From: Isoetes taiwanensis | Lineage: Eukaryota > Streptophyta > Lycopodiopsida > Isoetales > Isoetaceae | Reading direction: 5' to 3' | DNA length: 64,000 bases | Assembly: GCA_021234155.1 (NCBI GenBank) | Contig: JAJEKV010000308.1 | Location: 62,001 to 126,000, forward strand | Shown: positions 32,862 to 43,249 of the stretch, piece after piece | Numbering within the stretch: position 1 is the stretch's first letter | Layout: the number at the start of each line of letters is the position of its first letter | The notes under the pieces: generated by a model | Database searches by the model: none | Seen by the model: only the letters and a program-made list of their open reading frames with translations | Told to the model about the DNA's origin: nothing | Made by a program: the position numbers and the translations under genes

Positions 32862-33392
32862 TCATGTTATATCTGTATGCTGTATCATTTTTCTGAGTTC
32901 TATAAACCTTCTTTCAGCCAGAACTTTTGTCAATATGTCTGCAAGTTGTACTGAAGTGTTTACATATGTCAACCTTGCTAATCCTTTTCCAACTGCTTCT
33001 CTAATAAAATGTAGTTCTAGCTCGATGTGTTTTGATCTTTCATGCAGTACAGGGTTTTTTGACATTGCTATGCAACTTGTACTATCACAATACAGTTCAG
33101 TGACCTGTGGTTGAGAAAATCCAAGTTCTATGAGCAATCTTCTTTCCCAAATTACTTCTTTTACACAAAGTGTGGCAGCTGCATATTCTGCCTCAGCACT
33201 TGACAAAGCAATTGAACTTTGTTTTTTACATTTCCATGCTATTGGTCCACCACCTAAGAACATTAGATAACCAGAAGTAGATTTCCTAGTGTCTAGATCA
33301 CCTCCCCAATCCGCATCATAGTTTAATAGTTGTTCCTTTAAGATATCTGAGCAGTCTTTTTGCCGCAATCCAGTGATCCCTTCCAGGGTCAT
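32862..33392 (-). CDS. Copia-1 RNase H and C-terminus
   Basis: This region removes the RNA strand of the RNA/DNA hybrid during reverse transcription. In order: DWGGDLDTRKSTSGYLMFLG (first catalytic Asp region), KKQSSIALSSAEAEYAAA (catalytic Glu), VTELYCDSTSCIAMSKNP (Asp), HERSKHIELELHFIREAV and QLADILTKVLAERRF, the usual copia end. The frame changes relative to the upstream RT near 33,350, where the RT frame runs on in overlap. The stop lies just inside the 3' LTR's polypurine tract region, as in other copia elements. Confidence 0.85.
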   Translation of the reverse strand: MTLEGITGLRQKDCSDILKEQLLNYDADWGGDLDTRKSTSGYLMFLGGGPIAWKCKKQSSIALSSAEAEYAAATLCVKEVIWERRLLIELGFSQPQVTELYCDSTSCIAMSKNPVLHERSKHIELELHFIREAVGKGLARLTYVNTSVQLADILTKVLAERRFIELRKMIQHTDIT

Positions 33393-34039
33393 TATTGTAT
33401 CTGCTCAATATATTTACAATGTGAGATATGTCAGGCCTTGTACAGTTAGCAACATAGGATAAACATCCTATCAAAGACCAGTATGGGGTCTCAATCATCT
33501 CAGCTCTTTCAATTTCATTTCTTGGACACATTTGCTCAGAGATTTTGCAACCTGGAACTGCAGCTGTTCTACAAGTGTTACACTGTTCCATTTTAAACTT
33601 CTTCAGCATGCTCTCAATTTGGTCTTTCTGAGTGAGTGTCATGATTTTGCTGGCTCGATTTCTCTTCACTTCAATACCTAAAAGTTTCTGCAATTCTCCA
33701 AGATCTGACATCTTGAATCTCTTGTTTAAGACATCTTTGCAATGTTGTAGACTGTTATTTCCTTTTGCTACCATGATGTTGTCATCAACATAAAGTGCAA
33801 TAATACACCATTCATTTCCAGCTTCAAATGATATTCCCATCATTTCTGAGCTTGTTAAATCCCTGTTCAATTAGATAAGAATCCATACATTTGTACCGCT
33901 CTCTGGGTGATTGCTTAAGTCCATATATAGCTCTCTTTAGTTTCCAAACCTTATTTTCCCCTTCTTCAAAGCCAGGAGGTTGTCTCATGAATATATCTTC
34001 TTCAAGTTTAGCATTTAAAAATGCAGTATTGACATCCAT
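33316..34039 (-). pseudogene. Copia-1 reverse transcriptase (N-terminal deletion, frameshift)
   Basis: Copia RT (PF07727) in two frames. MDVNTAFLNAKLEEDIFMRQ and KLKRAIYGLKQSPRE lie at 34,039-33,860; then, after a frameshift near 33,860, ALYVDDNIMVAKGN carries the YVDD catalytic motif, with LGIEVKRNR and YWSLIGCLSYVANCTRPDI following. Just upstream (about 34,060) the sequence jumps from ETFELVDTPAGKNIVGK to CDHEVHHMDVNTAF, so the conserved block with W.FR.K and FKARLVA.GF is missing. A deletion of roughly 70 codons removes the fingers region. Not active. Confidence 0.85.
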
Positions 34040-34049
34040 GTGATGTACC

Positions 34050-34395
34050 TCATGATCACAAGCATTTGCCTACTATGTTTTTTCCTGCAGGTGTATCTAC
34101 CAATTCAAAGGTCTCTGTCCTTATAAATGATGCCAGTTCATCATTCATGGTTTTTATCCACTCTGTCTTGTCAGCCATGCTTAACGCTTCATTATAAGAC
34201 TTAGGTACATTAGTATCTAAGTGCATTAAAATTTCAAATAGGTCATGAATATCACCTTCATTCTCTTGAAGTCTCTTGCTTCTGCCATGCTCATCCCTTC
34301 CAAGTAGGCTTGTGTCTATTTTGAATTTTTCTTGCAGTTTCTGAACTTCTGTCTGTCTCTTCTTTCTTGTTTACTTGACACTTGTTGTCTCATTG
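34050..34395 (-). pseudogene. Copia-1 integrase-RT linker
   Basis: The minus-strand reading NVPKSYNEALSMADKTEWIK and NDELASFIRTETFELVDTP is the usual pre-RT segment (EA......W..AM..E...L....T..LV..P). It is out of frame with the integrase ORF that ends at 34,396 and carries the deletion described for the RT. Confidence 0.75.
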
Positions 34396-35475
34396 TCAAG
34401 TCATGCTCCCCTTTTTTCCATTATTGTTATCAGCATTGTTGTTTTGAATTGTCAAGGTATCCTCCTCATCTGCATCAACATCCAAATTAGTATTGCTATC
34501 TATAGGGTTAGCAAAGCCTGCTTTGTTTGATGTTATCTCTTCATCCTCTGTATCAGCATCAATATCTTTAGAGTGTACAATTTCTTGAGGGGTTTTATTC
34601 ACTGTAGTTGCATCTTCTTCTATAATCTTTGATGCCTTGCATTCTGTAGTAGCATCATTGGCATTTATTTTTGGTATTATTTTGTAAAATTGATCTTCAT
34701 CAAAGATAACATCTCTGCTTATCACAACTCTCCTCTTTTGAGGATCAAATAATCTGTAGGCCTTTGATTGAGTATCATAACCTACCATGTATGCTATCAA
34801 GGATTTGTCATCGAGTTTTTTCCTGAGCTCATCAGGCACATGTACAAAGGCTAGATATCCATATGCCTTTAAATCATCATAGTGAGGCATTTTTCCAGAC
34901 CACAACATTTCTGGAATAGTTCCTTTTGTGGCTAATGAGGGCAACATGTTTTGGACATGAACAACAGTTTGAGCAGCTTCATCCCAAAGGAAATTGGGTA
35001 ACCCTGAGAATTTTATCATGCTTCTGACTGCATTCAAAATTGTCCTGTTCTTTCTTTCTGCAATTCCATTCTGTTGAGATGAATACCTACATGTAAGTTG
35101 CCTTTTAATCCCTCTATTTCTGCAATAAAGCTTGAATTCATTAGATATGAACTCTCCTCCTCTATCAGACCTTACACACTTGACTTTTCTCCCCGTTTTT
35201 GTTTCAACCTTATTTACAAACTGTTTGAACGTCTCAAAGGCTGCATCCTTTGTCTTTAGGCAATAGACAAATGTCTTTCTACTAAAATCATCAATTAGAG
35301 TCATAAAGTATCTCTTCCCTGATAAACTAGTTACATTTAGTGGCCCACACAAATCTGTGTGAATCAAATCTAACATACCCTTAGCCCTCTTGAGGGATTT
35401 TCTAGAAGGCAACCTGCTGTGTTTTCCTAATATACATCCTGCACACTTGAGCTCTTCGGCATTCTTGCTAGGCAT
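34396..35475 (-). CDS. Copia-1 integrase
   Basis: This 359-residue open frame inserts the cDNA into host DNA. It begins after the zinc-binding HHCC part (CAGCILGKHSRLP) and has the core D-D-35-E set: HTDLCGPL (first Asp), VRSDRGGEF (second Asp) and GIAERKNRTI (Glu), then LWDEAAQTVVHVQNMLPS and YGYLAFVHVPDELRKKLDDK, ending with an acidic, Asn-rich linker. All catalytic residues are present. The Met at 35,475 is only the first after a frameshift; the domain starts upstream in the 35,468-36,085 frame. Confidence 0.9.
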   Translation of the reverse strand: MPSKNAEELKCAGCILGKHSRLPSRKSLKRAKGMLDLIHTDLCGPLNVTSLSGKRYFMTLIDDFSRKTFVYCLKTKDAAFETFKQFVNKVETKTGRKVKCVRSDRGGEFISNEFKLYCRNRGIKRQLTCRYSSQQNGIAERKNRTILNAVRSMIKFSGLPNFLWDEAAQTVVHVQNMLPSLATKGTIPEMLWSGKMPHYDDLKAYGYLAFVHVPDELRKKLDDKSLIAYMVGYDTQSKAYRLFDPQKRRVVISRDVIFDEDQFYKIIPKINANDATTECKASKIIEEDATTVNKTPQEIVHSKDIDADTEDEEITSNKAGFANPIDSNTNLDVDADEEDTLTIQNNNADNNNGKKGSMT

Positions 35476-36085
35476 TAATCATTCCCTTTTTCATCAATAG
35501 TTCAATGGTTTTTGAATTCACATGACACATCCTATGATGCCAATTTTTTAGTGTTGGATATCCAACATGATTTATGCTAGGCAGAATGTGATCATTGCAT
35601 AGACCAAACAAGTTTCCAACTCTTTTTCCCAAGAACATAACTTTATTATTGAGAAAAACTTTACATTGCAACTTCTCAAATAGGACCTTGTATCCTAGGT
35701 CCACTAATTGAGATACAGATATCAAATTTCTTACTAGACCTGGCACACAGAGTACATTCTCTAATTGTACCTTTTTTCCTTCTAGATCAAAAAATTCTAA
35801 TACACCTACATCTTCTATTTCTTGAAGTTCCCCATTTCCTAATTGAACATGTCCTCCCTTTCTTCCTCTGCAGCTTTTAAGAATGTTGGAACTGGCAGCT
35901 ACTGTCTTTTCAGCTCCAGAATCTAATATCACGGCATTATGGTCAATTTTATTCATAGTTAAGGAATGCATTTTAGAAATACTTACCTCTGCATCTTCAT
36001 GTTGTTCATCTTCTTCAGCACGCCTGTCTTCAGTTAGATTTACTGTAGTCCTGATTCCTTCTTGTAGCTCCCCTCCTAATTTCAT
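35468..36085 (-). CDS. Copia-1 protease and GAG-pre-integrase region
   Basis: The aspartic protease signature is VILDSGAEKTVAASS (DSGA near 35,930), followed by the copia protease body (VQLGNGELQEIEDVGVLEFF, NVLCVPGLVRNLISVSQLVD) and the pre-integrase zinc finger start (NWHHRMCHVNSKTIELLMKK). The usual order W.LDSGAS.H has Glu-Lys in place of Ser/Thr-x-His here. The frame differs from the zinc-knuckle frame upstream (overlap 36,030-36,085) and from integrase downstream (shift near 35,470). Confidence 0.85.
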   Translation of the reverse strand: MKLGGELQEGIRTTVNLTEDRRAEEDEQHEDAEVSISKMHSLTMNKIDHNAVILDSGAEKTVAASSNILKSCRGRKGGHVQLGNGELQEIEDVGVLEFFDLEGKKVQLENVLCVPGLVRNLISVSQLVDLGYKVLFEKLQCKVFLNNKVMFLGKRVGNLFGLCNDHILPSINHVGYPTLKNWHHRMCHVNSKTIELLMKKGMINA

Positions 36086-36341
36086 GTCCTTTCTTGATTA
36101 CTGTGCCTTTATCCTTCCCTTTCCCTCTAGGGCCTTTAGGGCTTGGACAACTTGCTGCCATGTGGCCTTTGCCTTCACAATTGTAGCACACGATTTCTCT
36201 TCCAACCTTTGGGCAATCTGCCTTGAGGTGACCATAACCATCACAATTAAAACATGGCCCTATCTTCTTTTTATTGTTATTCTTTTTGTATTTCCCAGCA
36301 TACAACACTTCAGAGTTATCCTCATCTTCATCATGAAGTTT
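36030..36341 (-). CDS. Copia-1 gag nucleocapsid with two CCHC knuckles
   Basis: Two zinc knuckles in tandem, CFNCDGYGHLKADC and CYNCEGKGHMAASC, both C-x2-C-x4-H-x4-C with spacing intact, flanked by Lys/Arg-rich sequence (KYKKNNNKKK). The knuckles bind the element's RNA. It is in the same frame as the capsid part upstream, from which it is separated only by an in-frame TAG at 36,342-36,344. Confidence 0.9.
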   Translation of the reverse strand, partial: KLHDEDEDNSEVLYAGKYKKNNNKKKIGPCFNCDGYGHLKADCPKVGREIVCYNCEGKGHMAASCPSPKGPRGKGKDKGTVIKKGHEIRRGATRRNQDYSKSN

Positions 36342-36344
36342 ACA

Positions 36345-36979
36345 CTATTCAAACTCTGTCCTTACCATTCTTATGGCATGCTCTTTCGATTTGGCAACAT
36401 TTCTCAACAAGGTAGCAAGATGAGCATTATGAGATACTGCTCTTGATATAGCTAGGAGTTGATACTCTTCATTTAGTATAACTCCAGCACCTTCTAAATT
36501 TGCAATAATAGAGTCAAATTTCTCAAAAAAATTAGTTATGTTACCCCTATCATGCAGCTTTAATCTTCTCAATTGCTTTTCTAGAACATCGATTTGTGAT
36601 GAGGTCTTAGCTTCATATTCTCTGATCATATACATCCACATTTCTTTGGGAGTCATACCTCTGAGTTTTAATTTGCTCACAGGTACCTTACAACAGATAA
36701 TTGCCTGAGCTTCCATGATTCTCAGGCCTTCATCCTCCTCACTTACTGCTGTGATAGCTGAGCTGACTGGTGCACTCACAGTAGCTCCTCCTATCGTGGA
36801 ACCTTCACCACTTGAGCTAGAACTTGTTCCCCCTTCACTAGTTGTCCCTGCACTCACAGTCACCATAATTTCTCAAACTCAAGTACTTCTCTAATGCTCT
36901 GCTTCCAAATTTGAAAGCCTCCATCTCCTTTAAAAACCTCTATAGAGTTTAACACGTTAGCACAAAACCTGGTAGCCAT
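36345..36979 (-). pseudogene. Copia-1 gag capsid region
   Basis: The probable true start is the ATG at 36,979 just inside the PBS (MATRFCANVLNSIEVFKGDG, then FQIWKQSIREVLEFEKLW, the conserved 'W...I...L....LW'). A frameshift near 36,866 leads into the longer frame with the Ser/Gly-rich MVTVSAGTTSEGG, followed by the UBN2-type capsid (KEMWMYMIREYEAKTSSQID, LEKQLRRLKLHDRGNITNFF, GVILNEEYQLLAISRAV). It ends at TAG before the zinc knuckles. Two lesions, otherwise well preserved. Confidence 0.8.
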
Positions 36980-36988
36980 GTTAACTAA

Positions 36989-37005
36989 CCTGTGCTCTGA
37001 TACTA
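36989..37005 (-). other. Copia-1 primer binding site (initiator tRNA-Met type)
   Basis: On the minus strand, directly after the 5' LTR end, GTATCAGAGC (37,003-36,994) matches the TGGTATCAGAGC complement of the plant initiator tRNA-Met 3' end. The first bases read TTA instead of TG. Confidence 0.75.
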
Positions 37006-37006
37006 A

Positions 37007-37570
37007 TGAAAAGATCGATAGAGCTTAATTACTTCTTCAGCAATATAACAAGTTAAACAATTTCTACTTGAATATTATAGAGTCTACCGGTTCAAATATA
37101 TAGCGGATTCAGGCAAAATCTTATAATATAAAGTCACTGTTCATTTGAAGATGAATCAGTTACTGTAGCATTAATAATTCAATGATCCCCGAGAGCCCAA
37201 GCACATCGAGGCTAATACCTCCGGATACAACTGCATACACTAGCTCAGAAATGTCATTCATCCATCTTGATTTTATTTACTGAGTTCCGGCTGCACAGGC
37301 GAGCCGATCTCAGACGGTTCCAGGCCGAATGGCCGACACACTATTCAGATGTGATTTGCCTCCAAGTTATTCGACCCCTCTTTTAACATGCTTAATTAGG
37401 CACCTCTCTAAATTAAGATCTTCATCGAACCTATAGGCATGCAATTCTAAATAGCCTAGGTCAAATATAACTCTATCACAATATCACCTTCCTTTGCACA
37501 TAAGGTAAATAAGAACTTGGATCTACCCCTGTGAACTTGACCTGTCTTAACCATATAACATGATCATAAC
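37007..37570 (-). repeat. 5' LTR of copia-1 (uninterrupted)
   Basis: About 564 bp. It matches the 3' LTR at 31,993-32,850 apart from that copy's SINE, with scattered substitutions and a few small indels. Its outer (right) end has lost or changed the terminal T. LTR divergence indicates an insertion that is not recent. Confidence 0.85.
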
Positions 37571-38796
37571 CCCTCCAAGTGATGCTACTCTTGCAATGCT
37601 TTAAGGTGCTTCTGATGCTACTGCTACTTCTACAACCCCTCAGGGTGCTGCTACCACAGATTTTGCTGCTTCTACAACCTCTTGGGTGCTACTGTTGGGA
37701 CTGCAACAACGCATGCCACTACCTCCAAATAGAGAATATGCTTGTGGATGGTCTCTTGGAATTGTAATAGCTTTCTTGAGGAAGTCCATAGCTAGGGATA
37801 CGGATTTCATTTTCCTTATGAAAATATGGGAATATGTTGATTGAAGGATAATAGATCAGCTAGGCTATCAGCAATATTCATAATTCAATGAATGCACGGG
37901 CGAGAGAGGACATGGAGAATAAGTTGTTAATATAGGACTGAATTGACACCTTCAGTTTTCTCGCATAAAATAGATCGACAAAATTGTTACATGTGAATTC
38001 AAGTGCATAACCAATATGGACAATCCTTTGTTGTGGACGCATGTTACTTCCAAAGCACATAGATTCCAACTTCTAATACAAGCACTCAATGCAGACAGGT
38101 TGATACATATATTAGTCTATATAATGACATTCAATAGCACAGGCCATTAGGACACATCATGCTAGTTAGGAACTTCAATGCACACACAAGAATAGAGTAG
38201 TTAATAAAGCTCAACCCTCTGGTGACCACATATTGCAGCTACAGAAGTTTTTCGGCCATATCTAGTCATGCAATTTAGAGAGCAGTTGTATCAGATGTGC
38301 AATATCTTTGACTTGCTTATCTGCAATGGTTTTGCACAATGGCCGCCTTTCTCCTCCAACACTTTTTGGTATGAGCAGAGGAATAGATCCAGCAGTGGAG
38401 ATTATGTGCTTATGACCGAGCACACTCATGCATCTGCAAGTGAGAACATACAACAAAGGTGAAGAGATGAATTCAAATCATCAATCCCTCTTCTTTGAGA
38501 TAGGCTGGCAACCTATGCGGACCCAATATCAAGCTACCTTCTACGTACCTCAGCTTCGCTTGAATTATGGCCGAGCAAAATCTTAAACAACTTCTAACAG
38601 AAGAGTTATTGGGAATTTTACAGCTTCTGACTTTGGAGCAAACGACTGACAATTTGGCAACCGTCCTTCGAGTGTCCTCAAACGATGTTTTTGGAGAAGA
38701 CGTACAAGAAGGCCTTTATATTGAGCCAGCTTTTCTTGAAACAAGTGGTTTGATGCAAAGAATAAGGAACTGAAATGCTGGCTCAGCCAGACAGAT
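37571..38796 (+). pseudogene. LINE-A copy 3, endonuclease region, right of copia-1
   Basis: Continues the LINE interrupted by copia-1. In shifting frames: ARDTDFIFLMKIWEYVD (37,793-37,843; the IFLMETWE block of LINE-A), GHIMLVRNFNAHTRIE (38,150-38,200; the GDFN block, here RNFN), FDLLICNGFAQWPPF (38,310-38,355) and SSGDYVLMTEHTHAS. The catalytic Asp of GDFN is lost and stops are frequent. Identity to 6.3-7.1 kb is recognisable at peptide level, so this is an older or different subfamily. Confidence 0.65.
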
Positions 38797-39490
38797 GACC
38801 TCAGTTTCATGTTATAGGTGATCAAACAATACAAAGTTTCCCTCAAAGAAAAGAAGGCATAGTACGTTACAGAGTATCACGCGAAAATGTTCTACCTCCT
38901 TGAGAGTCACCCTCTCACAAATAGCAATGCTGCAGACTTAGATGGCAAGCATGCAAAATTGTTAAATTTGAGCAGGCCACAAATTATCCCCACTTGGCTA
39001 GTTTGTTCAATAGGGCATTTCAAAAATGCCCCCCCTGTAATGGATCGTTACTAGAGTGCTTGTGGCTATGGCAGAATATTTTCTAGTGATCCCGACGGGC
39101 CAATTGGCCACAAATTCACATTTTTTAGAAATGGTAGGCCAATAGTTGACCCCAGTTTCATGTTACATGTGATCAAACAATATAAAGCTTCCTTAAAAGG
39201 AAACAAGGCCTATGATATAGCAGAGTATCGGTCGAAAATGTTCTATCTCCTTGATCGTCACCCATTCTCAAATAGCAAGGCTGCAGACTTAGATGGCATG
39301 CATGCTTGTTAAATTTGGCAAAGCCACAAATCATCCCCACCTTGGCTAGTCTGTTTAGTTAGGCACTTCAAGAAAGCTCCACCTTGCAATGGATATTTAG
39401 CAGAGTGCTTCTGCCTAGACAGAGTATTTTTTAGTGGCCCCGATGGGCCAGTTGGCCACACATTCACACTTTTCAGAAATGCCTGGGTAT
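38797..39490 (+). repeat. 351-bp tandem duplication within LINE-A copy 3
   Basis: Unit 1 begins GACCTCAGTTTCATGTTATA at 38,797 and unit 2 begins GACCCCAGTTTCATGTTACA at 39,148. Both contain the peptide IKQYK.SLK.(E/G).KA and FYLL..HP, which corresponds to QYRAFLKAKKSQYI and MFSMLKSHP of the 7.5-kb LINE. Both end with GGGCCA.TTGGCCACA. The units differ at many positions, so the duplication is old. Confidence 0.8.
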
Positions 39491-40905
39491 GTCATAGTAG
39501 GATCATGTCCTGACCGAAGGATAGTGGCCAGTTCAGCGCACGAATTTATAAAATTTACATGTATACTAGCCAATTCGGTATTTAACAAATTTTGCTAGGC
39601 ATAGGAGGTGGCCAATTCGAATTTTTCTATGTGGGCAAAGATTTTTTGAGGCAGCAAATTAGAACACAAAATAAATTTAAATGCATTAGGGAGTGGCCAT
39701 ATTACATCTTGGCCACATGTCCATCTAAGAAATCGCCACTTATAGTCCCCTATTAGGGTTTCATATTTATTTTCTTAATATCATCAAATTTACATCACAA
39801 ATGGCCTGTCGAGCATGTTTTTTCAATTCTCCTATGTAGTTGTTTCATTATTCATCTGAATATGAATGGGATGATAACTTTAATAATGTGTTTTATGGTC
39901 ACTTTGCAAAGCATTCCTAATTTGTATTAATGGTTCAGTTGAGAGAAAGATTCGTTCCATATTCAATCTAAGCTTTAGCTTCATCACATTAGGTTAGTTT
40001 TCACCCCAGTTGATACAACATAAAGGGAGCTTCATAAAAGAGAACTAATGATGGGAGCTGTGACATGAAGGACAAAGCGACACATCACTATATCACCATC
40101 TATGTCTAGTTTCATAGACCAAATTGAGGATCTTGATGAAGCTTATGAATCCACAGATGATGATGGACTATGATCCAAATTAGATGACAGAAGATTTAGA
40201 TGATTATGAGAGTCCAAAAAATGAGAGTGAATTGCATGGTGATGAGAATGAAGTGCTTGAGTGAGGACAATATAAGAGGAATGCAGCTGGTGGCATCATG
40301 GATAATTTAAGGGCCTGGTGGCATCATGGATAATTTAAGAGCTAAAATTAGCTACCGACGATTTCTTAGCACATTTTCAAAAAAAATGGTGAAAGTAAAT
40401 GGGAAAAATTGAGGAAAAAAATAATAATTTTAGCAGCTTTTTTCACGCCTGCACCAACCTTCGATCTCTTTAGCCAAACCTAGAAAGTAAGAGAGTGAAA
40501 TTTTGTATTGTTGAACTAAACCATAGAAACTTTTGGAATGAATTTAGGCTAGTTTAACTAACGCCATTATCGTTTATAAGAAATAAGTAATTTATGTTCT
40601 AGCATCTATGGAATAATTTGACGCCTAGACTTTGCTAGTTGGCGTTGTTTTAGATTTCCACAAAGAAAATGACTAAAATAAATGAAAAAAAATATTGTAA
40701 TTTTAGCTTAATGTTTTTGTTGACCACACCACAAACAGATTTGGAATGAATTTTGGGTTAGTTTAGCTAAATACTAGAAAATATGAGAGGGAAGATGTGT
40801 AGACTTTAGTTAAACCACAAAAAGTTTTGGGATTAGTCCCGGATAAAAGTATAGCTAAGCCATTATGGCTAACAAGAAATATGCAATTAGTATTTAATTT
40901 CTTGG
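39491..40905. repeat. AT-rich stretch with ~28-bp and ~290-bp direct repeats
   Basis: CCTGGTGGCATCATGGATAA occurs twice near 40,290 and 40,315. A degenerate unit with GTGAAAGTAAATG...TAATTTTAGC, GAATGAATTT.GG.TAGTTTA.CTAA and TAAACCA.A..A.TTTTGG recurs at about 40,370-40,655 and 40,660-40,870. No gene was seen. Confidence 0.5.
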
Positions 40906-41169
40906 GTGGGATACCAAAAGAAACTTCAAAAATTATTGGCTTATAGAGTATCCTTTGTGAAACAAATGGATATGGCTGGACGGGAAATGATAAAATGTAC
41001 TATTTGCTCTTACAAAAATAAGACGGATAAACTGTTCCAGCCAAAGGAAAACAATATAGATGGGCACGTTGATAAATCCAAGATGAAGATTATAGAGGAT
41101 GGAGTCACACAATACATATTTGCTGGTTTGGGAAGTGTGACGATTAACCAACCGAAAAGGCCACGATGA
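40906..41169 (+). pseudogene. Zinc-finger-like N-terminus of hAT/DUF4371-type transposase
   Basis: The peptide contains REMIKCTICSYKNKTDKLFQ, PKENNIDGHVDKSKMK and a C-x2-C...H arrangement. The C..C..K.K..KL...K...I..H pattern is that seen ahead of DUF4371/hAT dimerisation transposases in plants and animals. The start at 40,906 is the first Met; a lost upstream part is possible. The body of the transposase follows after a ~0.9-kb foreign segment. Confidence 0.5.
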
Positions 41170-41669
41170 CTTGGATGAAACCGAATCACACGCTCCAGAC
41201 CTGATGGTTAATCGTCACAGGAAGGTCCTGAGAAGAATTTGCATGCACAAAATGCAATAATATTTACAAGAATGAAAGGAAAAGAATAATAAAGCAACCA
41301 AGTTGCATTGTCTGTTTGAGAAAACTAAATTATTGGAGTATTAAGCTAAATGTCTTCAAATGAGATTTGTGCTGCATTTGCTCCAGCATGTCGACCAATG
41401 AAAGATTTTCTTGAGCATGCAATATTGAATATCGCACATAGACTGTAAATATTCCAAGATGTCATTGGTCAAAAAATGCAGGTTGAGAGTTTGCAACTCA
41501 CATGTCTTCCGTTGCACTTGAGAAGCTACGTGAAGTAATCAAAGGTAACAAATCGTTTTAATGTCATTCACCTTAGAATGATACTAATTCGTTGTTGTGA
41601 TTGTGAATGTGCTATAGAATCTACCTTTTTAGCCTTGTCTTTGGGGAAGTTACTGCAAAGGACAACACA

Positions 41670-41850
41670 TGACGTCTTTGTACGCATTTGGAAAAAAAAC
41701 AATTAATTTATTTATTCCTCACACGACGCGAGAAGCAACTCGTGTGACTCATGTTATAAATAGAAGACCGATGTCCACGCTGACCTCCGATCGCCTTCCG
41801 CCTTCTGCTCATCTTCTACTTCCGGCTTCCGCCTTCCACCTTCTGCTCCG
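41670..41850 (+). promoter_or_regulatory. Compact promoter-like segment
   Basis: TGACGTC at 41,670-41,676 (bZIP/CRE core), a consensus TATAAATAG at 41,755-41,763, then a pyrimidine-rich leader (CTTCCGCC, CTTCTGCTC repeats) up to an ATG at 41,851 with G at +4. The spacing from TATA to ATG (about 95 bp) suits transcription start plus a short leader. No transcript evidence is available here. Confidence 0.45.
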
Positions 41851-42003
41851 ATGGCATCATCATCTTCCTCTAGCAAGCGACCACACCAAGATAGCACTCC
41901 CCAGCGCCCAGAGCTCCCCGTGGACATCACCCTTGCAGTGGTGATGAAGAGATTCAAGGAGATCCATGATGAAAACAACCGTCGTACAAGAAAAATCAAA
42001 TGA
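41851..42003 (+). CDS. Small ORF, 50 residues, basic C-terminus, unrecognised
   Basis: MASSSSSSKRPHQDSTPQRP, then ELPVDITLAVVMKRFKEIHD, then a basic tail ENNRRTRKIK and a TGA stop. It has a good start context and lies directly behind a TATA box and leader, unlike the shadow frames around it. The start (Ser-rich, KRP) and end (RRTRKIK) could serve as nuclear localisation signals, and the middle could be one amphipathic helix. It may be the first exon of a gene whose rest is missing, or a short peptide gene within the hAT remnant. Function unknown. Confidence 0.4.
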   Translation: MASSSSSSKRPHQDSTPQRPELPVDITLAVVMKRFKEIHDENNRRTRKIK

Positions 42004-42049
42004 GTTTGCAAATACGAGTTCAGTGAATTGTGCAAGAAAATAGGTTGTT

Positions 42050-43240
42050 TGTGGTTCAGATGGAGCAAGTGTAATGAGTGGTTACAATACAAGATTGGTT
42101 GTGAGGTTGCAGACCAGGTTTCTTCCTTACATAGTGGCAATCCATTGTATGATTCATCGAACAAATTTAGCTTTCAAATTTGTCTCTGATCTTGCTTGTA
42201 TTCAAAAGGTTGCGAATCTTATATGTGCAGTTAACCAGTTTTATTGCCGCAACCCACAAAGATTTGCTCAATTCCCGCAATTGTAGGTTTAAGTGAGGTG
42301 CTGAAATTGCTAAAAGATGTAGAAACTCATCAAATATTAATAGCTTTGCTTGTTCATAGATTACGGAGTGAATATCTTTCTATTGCAAGGGCTTATGCAC
42401 AATTAACTGATGAAAATGAAGCAGTGGCATGAGATCTATTTGCATTTCTTAGGGATGCTGAGACCTTGTTAACTCTTCATGCTCTTCATGATGTCACGGT
42501 TTTTCCCCCAAAACCCTATGGCGTGGGGGTTTTGCAACCCAAATAGTAATACGTATGTTGCGCCTCCTTTTTGGGTTCCATAGCCCGATTGGTCTTCATG
42601 GACGATAAAAACTCTATTCTAATCTATTCTATTCTATTCCATTGCTTAGGGAGTTAATATTCTTGATTAAACAGGCTTAAGATTAAAGCATCTACATTCC
42701 AAAGTATTCAATTGCAAGAAGGATAGCATGCGCTCAGCTTGATAAATTGCATGTTGGAGGTGATTGTTTTGACAAGGTTGAGGCCCTTTATAGATGGTAG
42801 AATTTGGTTTCCTTGCAGGAAGGCATGAGCTTTTAGGCATACAAGGATAAGTGGCATTATGTATACATGTAAATGACAAAGTCTTTTCCTTTATATCATA
42901 AGAAGAAAACAGGTTGAAATAATTATAGATAGAAGGTGGAAGTGAAGAATCAGAATTTGATTCACTTGTTTCATCTGCAAAAAACGAAATGGATTCCATA
43001 GCATAATGTCTATCGCAGGAATTGAGGTCCAGGTTTCCTCGAGATGAACTCTTGGATGCAATAGGCATTGTATTTCCCTAATTTTTGGAACAATGTTACA
43101 GCACATGAGGTATTGTTTCCCAGATTTACTACTCGTTTAGCAGCTTTTAGAGATCACTATTGTACTAGGCATGTGGTTGAAGGTGCAAAAATTAATGCTA
43201 TGTTGGATCTTGAACCATTAAAAGGAATCAGGATTAAGTA
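42050..43240 (+). pseudogene. hAT/DUF4371-type transposase body (split)
   Basis: VVCGSDGASVMSGYNTRLVV (42,050-42,110), FLPYIVAIHCMIHRTNLAF (42,121-42,175; catalytic-core 'IHC..HR..LA'), VANLICAVNQFYCRNPQRF, then after a frame change ENEAVA..LFAFLRDAETLL up to 42,493. Following an inserted LINE-A 3' end the reading resumes as IPKYSIARRIACAQLDKLHV (42,690-42,760), and later LRSRFPRDELLDAIGIVFP (43,020-43,080) and FTTRLAAFRDHYCTRHVVEG. These are the usual blocks of hAT-like transposases (RNase-H-like core and C-terminal part). Frameshifts and stops make it inactive. Confidence 0.65.
42494..42640 (+). mobile_element. LINE-A 3'-end insertion inside the hAT remnant
   Basis: TCACGGTTTTTCCCCCAAAA, the CCC...GGG hairpin, AGTAATACG, GGGTTCCATAGCCCGATTGG, CATGGACGATAAAAA and a (TTCTA)n tail: only the last ~147 bp of the family. 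The transposase reading is recognisable on both sides, so this is a 5'-truncated LINE insertion into it. Confidence 0.85.
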
Positions 43241-43249
43241 GTACAGCTA

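Noticed and set aside
41754-42164. 136-residue minus-strand ORF
   Set aside because: It lies antisense to the promoter-like segment, small ORF and transposase body; it has no motif of its own.
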